Source: Defluviitaleaceae bacterium
Lineage (GTDB): Bacteria; Bacillota; Clostridia; Lachnospirales; WRAA01
Direction of reading: 5' to 3'
Assembly (NCBI GenBank): GCA_009780445.1
Contig: WRAA01000127.1
Location: 1 to 6,314 of the forward strand
DNA: 6,314 nt
In this document: in pieces, positions 1-4,085 of the stretch
Layout of the letters: the number at the start of each line of letters is the position of its first letter
Position numbering within the stretch: position 1 is the first letter of the stretch
The notes under the pieces: model-generated
What the model was told of the DNA's origin: nothing
Seen by the model: only the letters and a program-made list of their open reading frames with translations
Database searches by the model: none
Program-made: the position numbers and the translations under genes

Positions 1-17
1 ACGATCAAAAGCTTCAT
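1..17 (-). CDS. Start of an unidentified gene, cut by the left edge
   Basis: On the minus strand an ATG at 17-15 opens a frame reading MKLLI and then leaves the window. The start is supported by AGGAGGG at 31-25, a near-perfect Shine-Dalgarno 7 nt upstream. It lies 74 nt after the stop of the catalytic ABC half-transporter, in the same orientation. I see neither a convincing terminator nor a convincing promoter in that gap, so it may be transcribed from the ABC operon. Five residues are too few to assign a family; openings of this kind occur in response regulators and in many Rossmann-fold proteins. Confidence 0.5.
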
Positions 18-24
18 CAGTATA

Positions 25-31
25 CCCTCCT
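25..31 (-). promoter_or_regulatory. Strong ribosome binding site for the left-edge gene
   Basis: The minus strand reads AGGAGGG, 7 nt before the ATG at 17-15. It is the best Shine-Dalgarno match in the window and is the main support for a gene starting there. Confidence 0.7.
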
Positions 32-87
32 AGTGTTCTTAGGTTGTCGTGTACAATCTATACATCAGTCTAATCCCTGATACTCCG

Positions 88-101
88 GTTGCTATAGCAA
101 C
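88..101. repeat. Perfect 14-bp palindrome over the ABC gene stop
   Basis: GTTGCTATAGCAAC is its own reverse complement and contains the stop codon (92-94) of the 618-aa ABC gene. As RNA it could form a 5-bp stem with a 4-nt loop. No U-tract follows on the minus strand, so it is not a typical intrinsic terminator. It could be a protein-binding site or chance. Confidence 0.4.
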
Positions 102-1948
102 AGACGCTCCCGCGCTTCTTTCTTGATCTGGTTCGTATACAGCTCGTAGTAGTGGCCGCGGGCGCGAAGCAGTTCCTTGTGGTTCCCGCTCTCTAGTATT
201 CTGCCGTTGTCTATCACAAATATGCGGTCTGCGCTGCGTATTGTTGACAATCTGTGTGCGATGATAAACCCGGTGCGCCCGCGCAGAGCCTCGTGTACCG
301 CGTCGGATATCATAGCTTCCGTTTGGGTATCAATGGAGGACGTGGCTTCGTCCAGCACGAATATCTTGGGGTTGCGCAGTATTGCCCGGGCAAACGACAC
401 AAGCTGGCGTTCCCCCGCAGAAAGCTTGCTCCCGCCCTCACCCACGTTCGCGCCGTAGCCGCCCTCCATCTTCATGATGAATCCGTGCGCGCCGATCTTC
501 TTCGCAACATCCACCACGTCCGATTCAGACGCGCCGGGGTTGCTGTAGCGTATGTTCTCCAGCACACTTCCGCTGAAGAGGTGCGGCGTTTGCAGGACAT
601 AACCCAGGTTTGCGTGCAGCCAGCCCTGGCTGCGCGTGGTGTAGTCCGCGCCGTCTATCAGTATTCTGCCCGACACAGGCTCGTAGAAGCGGCACAGCAG
701 GTTCACAATGGTGCTCTTCCCCGACCCTGTCTCGCCGACCAAGGCGATCTTTTCGCCGGGCTGTACGTGTAAGTTGAAGTTGTCCAGCAGCATGGTCTCG
801 TCGCCTTCGCCGTAGGCAAAGCTCACATTCTCAAAAACGATCTCTCCCGTGATCTCCTCCCAATTCTGTGTGAGAGGATGTTCGATGCTGCCGTACTTAC
901 GCTCTACATCGTCGCTGTCCGTTATGTCGGGTCTGGTCTCCATCAGGGCGAAGGTGCGTTCGGCGGAGGCCTGCGCGGACTGCATTTCGGAGAAGATGTG
1001 GGCGATGCTCTGTATCGGGTCGAACATTTGCAGGCTGTAGGCCAGGAACACGGCCAGCGTGCCGAAGCTTATCGCGCCGGCCATAACAAGGTTGCCGCCG
1101 GTGCTAAGCACCATGGCCAGCCCGATGCTGCCGAGGGACAGCACGATCGGCATAAACTTGGCCGAAAGCACCCCCGCGCGTATGCTGGAGCGGCGCATGT
1201 CCGCGGTGAGCGTACTGAACTCGCCGAAGTTGCCCGATTCCCGCGTGAGTGTCTTGGTGGTGCGCGCACCCATAATGCCCTCGTTTATCGCGCCGGTGAT
1301 CTTGGAATTGGTCTTGCGGACTTCGCGCTGTGCCTTGATGATCCTGCGCTGGAAGAACATAGACACCAGGATCAGCGGAGGGATGATCAGCAGCAGCACC
1401 ATGGCCAGCTGTGTATTAAGCGTGAACATCACGCCCACCAAGATGGTTATCATGGCGACTGTCCAGAAAACGTCCACAACGCCCCAGGCCACAATGTCGC
1501 CGATGCGCTGAACGTCCGACGTAACACGCGCCATTATCCAGCCCACGGGCGTGCGGTCGTAGTACGAGAACGAAAGGTTCTGCAGCTTGTGGAAGCTTTC
1601 GCGGCGTATGTCGTAAATGACCTTGGCCTCGATCCTGCCGGCCAGAGCGATAAACACATATATTGAAACCGTCTGCAATACGATCAGCCCCACGTACACA
1701 AGCAAAAACGGCACAAAGGTGCGCATATCCTGCGCTACGATAAAGGTGTCTATCGCGTACATCGTGGTCAGCGGAAGCAATACGTCCACCCCCGCGTCAA
1801 ACACCATGAAGGCCATTGCGCCAAAGAACAGAACCTTGTGCCGCCGCGCAAACGAAAAAACCTTGCGCCATGCCGCCGCGTCAAAGTTCTTCGAAAACTC
1901 TTGCTCCTCAAATTGTGTGGGATGTACGGCCTGCGCTTGATCGCTCAT
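92..1948 (-). CDS. ABC exporter half-transporter, catalytically canonical subunit (TM288/BmrD-like)
   Basis: This 618-aa half-transporter has an N-terminal six-helix type IV exporter domain (about residues 35-330) and a C-terminal nucleotide-binding domain (about 367-610). Visible motifs are Walker A GETGSGKST (405-413), Q-loop Q453, a deviant signature LSAGE (509-513), Walker B IFVLDE with the catalytic glutamate (E534), D-loop SSID and switch histidine H565. An intact Walker B glutamate with an atypical signature is the pattern of the catalytic subunit of heterodimeric exporters such as TM288, so the upstream 610-aa gene is the probable partner. It would export an unknown, probably amphipathic substrate across the cytoplasmic membrane. 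ATG 1948 is chosen because AGAGG lies 5 nt upstream. The charged N-terminal tail (about 30 residues) and the 345-366 linker have no function I can assign. The family call is secure; the substrate is not known. Confidence 0.93.
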   Translation of the reverse strand: MSDQAQAVHPTQFEEQEFSKNFDAAAWRKVFSFARRHKVLFFGAMAFMVFDAGVDVLLPLTTMYAIDTFIVAQDMRTFVPFLLVYVGLIVLQTVSIYVFIALAGRIEAKVIYDIRRESFHKLQNLSFSYYDRTPVGWIMARVTSDVQRIGDIVAWGVVDVFWTVAMITILVGVMFTLNTQLAMVLLLIIPPLILVSMFFQRRIIKAQREVRKTNSKITGAINEGIMGARTTKTLTRESGNFGEFSTLTADMRRSSIRAGVLSAKFMPIVLSLGSIGLAMVLSTGGNLVMAGAISFGTLAVFLAYSLQMFDPIQSIAHIFSEMQSAQASAERTFALMETRPDITDSDDVERKYGSIEHPLTQNWEEITGEIVFENVSFAYGEGDETMLLDNFNLHVQPGEKIALVGETGSGKSTIVNLLCRFYEPVSGRILIDGADYTTRSQGWLHANLGYVLQTPHLFSGSVLENIRYSNPGASESDVVDVAKKIGAHGFIMKMEGGYGANVGEGGSKLSAGERQLVSFARAILRNPKIFVLDEATSSIDTQTEAMISDAVHEALRGRTGFIIAHRLSTIRSADRIFVIDNGRILESGNHKELLRARGHYYELYTNQIKKEARERLLL

Positions 1949-1953
1949 GCTTA

Positions 1954-1958
1954 CCTCT
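1954..1958 (-). promoter_or_regulatory. Ribosome binding site of the second ABC gene
   Basis: AGAGG on the minus strand lies 5 nt before ATG 1948. It sits just outside the inserted element. In the reconstructed pre-insertion sequence it would overlap the TAG stop of the upstream ABC gene, the arrangement of a translationally coupled pair. Confidence 0.7.
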
Positions 1959-1961
1959 ACC

Positions 1962-1969
1962 TCATATCA
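1962..1969. repeat. Direct repeat copy 1 (putative target-site duplication)
   Basis: TCATATCA here is repeated exactly at 2122-2129. The two copies immediately flank the inverted-repeat element. An exact 8-bp match at these two positions is what an 8-bp target duplication would leave. Confidence 0.7.
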
Positions 1970-1974
1970 ACGTG

Positions 1975-2005
1975 AGTTCGATGAACAGAAACCATTCATC
2001 GAACT
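1975..2005. repeat. Hairpin A of the element (11-bp perfect arms)
   Basis: Arms AGTTCGATGAA (1975-1985) and TTCATCGAACT (1995-2005) are exact reverse complements around a 9-nt loop. The right arm also resembles the element's right terminal repeat (1995-2007 against 2107-2119, 10 of 13 identical), so the left end carries a second, inward copy of the terminal motif. Confidence 0.8.
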
Positions 2006-2013
2006 TTGATTAC

Positions 2014-2055
2014 ATCCGCACAATTTGCGGAAAGAACACCGCAAATTCTGCGGAT
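2014..2055. repeat. Hairpin B of the element (17-bp arms, one mismatch)
   Basis: Positions 2014-2030 pair with 2039-2055 with a single C-C mismatch (2021/2048) around an 8-nt loop. It is the longest hairpin in the window. Each arm also contains a smaller CCGCA/TGCGG mini-hairpin, so two alternative folds exist. Confidence 0.85.
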
Positions 2056-2064
2056 AACCTAAGA

Positions 2065-2099
2065 AAAATGCTTCGCATTTTCAGCCGCTTACGCGGCTG
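2065..2099. repeat. Hairpins C and D of the element, back to back
   Basis: AAAATGC/GCATTTT (2065-2071/2075-2081, 3-nt loop) abuts CAGCCGC/GCGGCTG (2082-2088/2093-2099, 4-nt loop). Read on the minus strand, the GC-rich stem comes first, then the AT-rich stem, whose 3' arm runs into GCATTTTTCTT. That U-rich stretch could give weak or partial termination between the ABC genes, but the stem before it is AT-rich and the U-run is interrupted, so I do not call it a terminator. Confidence 0.75.
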
Positions 2100-2116
2100 G
2101 TTCGCCTTCGTCGAAC

Positions 2117-3949
2117 TCAGGTCATATCATTATCGGTAAAGAACTCGTCTTCCATCATAGTCTGTATGTTCCAGATTTTGGAGTACAGGCCGTCCCGCGT
2201 GAGCAGTTCCTCGTGGGTGCCTCTGTCGGTGATGCGTCCGTCGTCCACCACAAGGATCAGGTCTGCGTCCATCAATGTTGTTACGCGCTGGGAGATGATG
2301 AAGGTTGTTACGCTGCCCTGGGCCTCGTTCAAGGCTTGGCGTATCTGCCTGTCTGTCTCTGTGTCCACCGCGGATAGGGAATCATCAAATATCAGCAGGT
2401 CGCAATCCCTGATGATGGTGCGCGCGATAGCCAGCCGCTGTTTCTGCCCGCCGGATAGGGTAACGCCCTTTTCGCCCACGATAGTATCATAGCTCTTCTC
2501 GAACTTTACGATGTCCCTGTGTACGCTTGCGGCCTTGGCGGCGCGTGTGGCTTCGTGCATACAAAGGCCGTCCTTGGCCATGCGCAGGTTCTCGAAAATG
2601 GTTTTCGAGTAGAGGAACGGCTCCTGCAGTACTATGCCCACCCTTCGGCGCAGCCACTTCTTCGAGATTGTGCCGAGCGCGTGGCCGCCGATGGTGATTC
2701 TACCGCTCTGCGGCTCGTACAGCCGCAGCAGAAGATGCATTATCGTGGACTTGCCGGAACCTGTAGAACCCAGCATTGCCACGGTCTGCCCGCTTTTCAC
2801 GGTGAAGGACATGCCGCGCAGCACATCGCCGCCGTCGTCAAAGCCGAAGCTTACATCGTCGAACTCTATATCGCCCGTCAGCTCCGGCGTTACGTTGTCC
2901 TCGCCTTCCTCGTCCTCCTTGGCGGCCAGCACTTCTTCGATACGCCCGAGAGCCACCTTGGACTGCCCAAACTCCGACAGCACGCGCCCAAGGTTGCGCA
3001 CTGGCCACAGGAACATGTTCGTGTATGTAACGAAGGCGATGAACATTCCCACGCTGACCTCTCCGCGGGCGTTAAGGTGTATCGCGGCCACAACCACAAG
3101 GAAGTACTGCAACAGCGTCAGCACGTTTGAAACCGCCCAGAACCGAGCCAGAGCGTCCAGCAGACGCACCACAAGGTCGCGGAACTGCGCGTTCTTCGTC
3201 TCAAACTTTTCGATCTCAAGCTTTTCACAGCCAAAGGCTCTTACAACACGCACACCGCTCAGATTCTCCTGCAACACGGTATGCAGCTCGGCCTCCTTTA
3301 CGTCAACTTCATGGAACAGCTCCGAAACCTGCTTGTAGTATTTTATCGAGAACCAAATTATAAACGGCACAACCGCAAAGGATACAAACGTAAGGCCGAC
3401 ATGCAGGGTGAACATGAAGAACACCGCGATCGTCAGGTTGAACACAAGCCTCACAAGCTCTATGATACGCGAAGCGAGGAACTGGCGTATCGTATTAACG
3501 TCCGACGTACACCGCTGTATGAGGTCGCCGGTCTGCGCCTTTACGTGGTACTCATACGGAAGCTTCTGTATGTGGTCGTAGAGGGTGTTGCGCAGTCTGC
3601 ACGCCACATCTTCGGAAACAGTGACGATGCAACGCCCGCGCAGGAACATGAAGAAGCCCATCGCCCCGACTATCACCACAACCGCCAGCCCCACAACCCA
3701 GAGGTTGCGGCTGAGCCAGTATTCACCGCCAAGGCCGTCAATTGCCGCCAGCACAAACCGCGGCAGCTGCCCCGCTTCGTCCCCCAGCAGAGTATCAACG
3801 GTATACCGCGTTATCAGCGGAATGGTAAGGTTTAACGCCGCCGCCACCGCTCCGCTGAATATGCCGAGCAACAGCAAGGGTTTGCTTCCGCCGCACAACC
3901 CCCACAGCTTTTTCACAACGTCCACTTTAATGCACCGGAAACCTTTCAC
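2117..3949 (-). CDS. ABC exporter half-transporter with degenerate nucleotide site (TM287/BmrC-like)
   Basis: This 610-aa protein has a six-helix exporter domain (about residues 22-325), an acidic linker EDEEGED (345-351) and an ATPase domain (about 358-595). Motifs are Walker A GSTGSGKST (394-402), Q-loop Q442, canonical signature LSGGQ (498-502) and Walker B LLIFDD, where Asp523 replaces the catalytic Glu. The switch position is Gln554 (IISQR) instead of His. These two substitutions mark the degenerate-site subunit of heterodimeric exporters, and the canonical LSGGQ would complete the active site of the downstream 618-aa partner. The start is uncertain. GTG 3949 gives the full frame, but it lies only about 10 nt after the predicted transcription start and has no Shine-Dalgarno. 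In-frame GTG 3925 and GTG 3916 are alternatives, with GAAAGG at 3947-3942 upstream of both. The C-terminus appears altered by the inserted element: it now ends Met-Thr-TGA, where the reconstruction gives Met-Arg-TAG. Confidence 0.93.
   Translation of the reverse strand: MKGFRCIKVDVVKKLWGLCGGSKPLLLLGIFSGAVAAALNLTIPLITRYTVDTLLGDEAGQLPRFVLAAIDGLGGEYWLSRNLWVVGLAVVVIVGAMGFFMFLRGRCIVTVSEDVACRLRNTLYDHIQKLPYEYHVKAQTGDLIQRCTSDVNTIRQFLASRIIELVRLVFNLTIAVFFMFTLHVGLTFVSFAVVPFIIWFSIKYYKQVSELFHEVDVKEAELHTVLQENLSGVRVVRAFGCEKLEIEKFETKNAQFRDLVVRLLDALARFWAVSNVLTLLQYFLVVVAAIHLNARGEVSVGMFIAFVTYTNMFLWPVRNLGRVLSEFGQSKVALGRIEEVLAAKEDEEGEDNVTPELTGDIEFDDVSFGFDDGGDVLRGMSFTVKSGQTVAMLGSTGSGKSTIMHLLLRLYEPQSGRITIGGHALGTISKKWLRRRVGIVLQEPFLYSKTIFENLRMAKDGLCMHEATRAAKAASVHRDIVKFEKSYDTIVGEKGVTLSGGQKQRLAIARTIIRDCDLLIFDDSLSAVDTETDRQIRQALNEAQGSVTTFIISQRVTTLMDADLILVVDDGRITDRGTHEELLTRDGLYSKIWNIQTMMEDEFFTDNDMT
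2122..2129. repeat. Direct repeat copy 2 (putative target-site duplication)
   Basis: This is the second exact copy of TCATATCA. It lies within the last codons (Asn-Asp-Met-Thr) of the upstream ABC gene, so the insertion point was the very 3' end of that coding sequence. Confidence 0.7.
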
Positions 3950-3965
3950 GCATAGTCTTGCGACA

Positions 3966-3994
3966 ATTGTAGCATTTCTTACCCTTTTTGTAAA
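3966..3994 (-). promoter_or_regulatory. Sigma-70-type promoter of the ABC operon
   Basis: The minus strand has TTTACA (3994-3989), a 17-nt spacer, then TACAAT (3971-3966). A TG one base before the -10 (TGCTACAAT) makes it an extended -10. Each hexamer differs from consensus at one position. The predicted start is near 3959, giving a short leader. The -10 overlaps the 8-bp palindrome ACAATTGT (3963-3970), a conceivable but unproven operator. Confidence 0.75.
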
Positions 3995-4025
3995 GTAGAC
4001 CGGCGAAATATTAGTTGCTAAGGCG

Positions 4026-4054
4026 TTGACACAGGGGGCGGCTTGCGATATACT
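4026..4054 (+). promoter_or_regulatory. Near-consensus sigma-70 promoter of the rightward operon
   Basis: TTGACA (4026-4031) is a perfect -35. A 17-nt spacer is followed by TATACT (4049-4054), one mismatch from the consensus -10. The predicted start is about 4061, leaving about 25 nt of leader with AAGGGA before ATG 4086. The TTG at 4026 could be read as an in-frame start codon, but it is the -35 box. The promoter diverges from the ABC promoter, with 31 bp between the two -35 boxes. Confidence 0.85.
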
Positions 4055-4072
4055 TTTATCTGGAAATCACAG

Positions 4073-4078
4073 AAGGGA
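4073..4078 (+). promoter_or_regulatory. Ribosome binding site deciding the start at 4086
   Basis: AAGGGA ends 7 nt before ATG 4086 and lies downstream of the predicted transcription start. It favours 4086 over the longer reading from TTG 4026. Confidence 0.7.
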
Positions 4079-4085
4079 ATCGGGT

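Larger units (their letters stand above)
1970..2121. mobile_element. 152-bp MITE-like inverted-repeat element between the ABC genes
   Basis: The element fills the space between the two ABC genes and encodes no protein. Its ends are imperfect inverted repeats: 1971-1985 matches the reverse complement of 2107-2121 at 13 of 15 positions. Inside lie four hairpins: 1975-1985/1995-2005 (11 bp, perfect), 2014-2030/2039-2055 (16 of 17 paired), 2065-2071/2075-2081 (7 bp) and 2082-2088/2093-2099 (7 bp). TCATATCA flanks both sides. Excising the element with one flanking copy restores a stop codon and an 8-nt intergenic gap for the ABC pair. It supplies the present stop of the upstream gene, since the TGA at 2119-2117 lies in its terminal repeat. 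Its length, non-coding nature, terminal repeats and target duplication fit a MITE mobilised by a transposase elsewhere; the parent family is unknown to me. The left end has one extra base (A1970), so that boundary is uncertain by about 1 nt. Confidence 0.75.

Noticed and set aside
36..45. Ten bases (GTTCTTAGGT region) also present inverted inside the element near 2056-2065
   Set aside because: A shared 10-mer is expected several times by chance in a window this size, and no flanking similarity extends it.
60..86. Weak inverted repeat ATCAG/CTGAT after the ABC operon as a terminator
   Set aside because: It has only a 5-bp stem with an 8-nt loop and no U-tract on the minus strand.
878..1666. 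Long plus-strand open frame (262 codons) antisense to the second ABC gene
   Set aside because: It lies wholly inside a secure ABC exporter gene, has low-complexity His/Ala/Arg/Gly-rich composition typical of GC-rich shadow frames, and matches no family.
2009..2014. Minus-strand TGTAAT in the element as a possible -10 for the second ABC gene
   Set aside because: No acceptable -35 hexamer lies 16-18 nt upstream, so an element-borne promoter is not supported.
1949..2116. CRISPR array or riboswitch in the ABC spacer
   Set aside because: There are no regularly spaced direct repeats and no riboswitch consensus that I recognise. The inverted-repeat ends and flanking duplication fit an insertion better.
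4026..4085. N-terminal extension starting at TTG 4026
   Set aside because: That TTG is the first triplet of a perfect TTGACA -35 box with a matching -10 17 nt on. The predicted transcript starts after it, and ATG 4086 has its own ribosome site.
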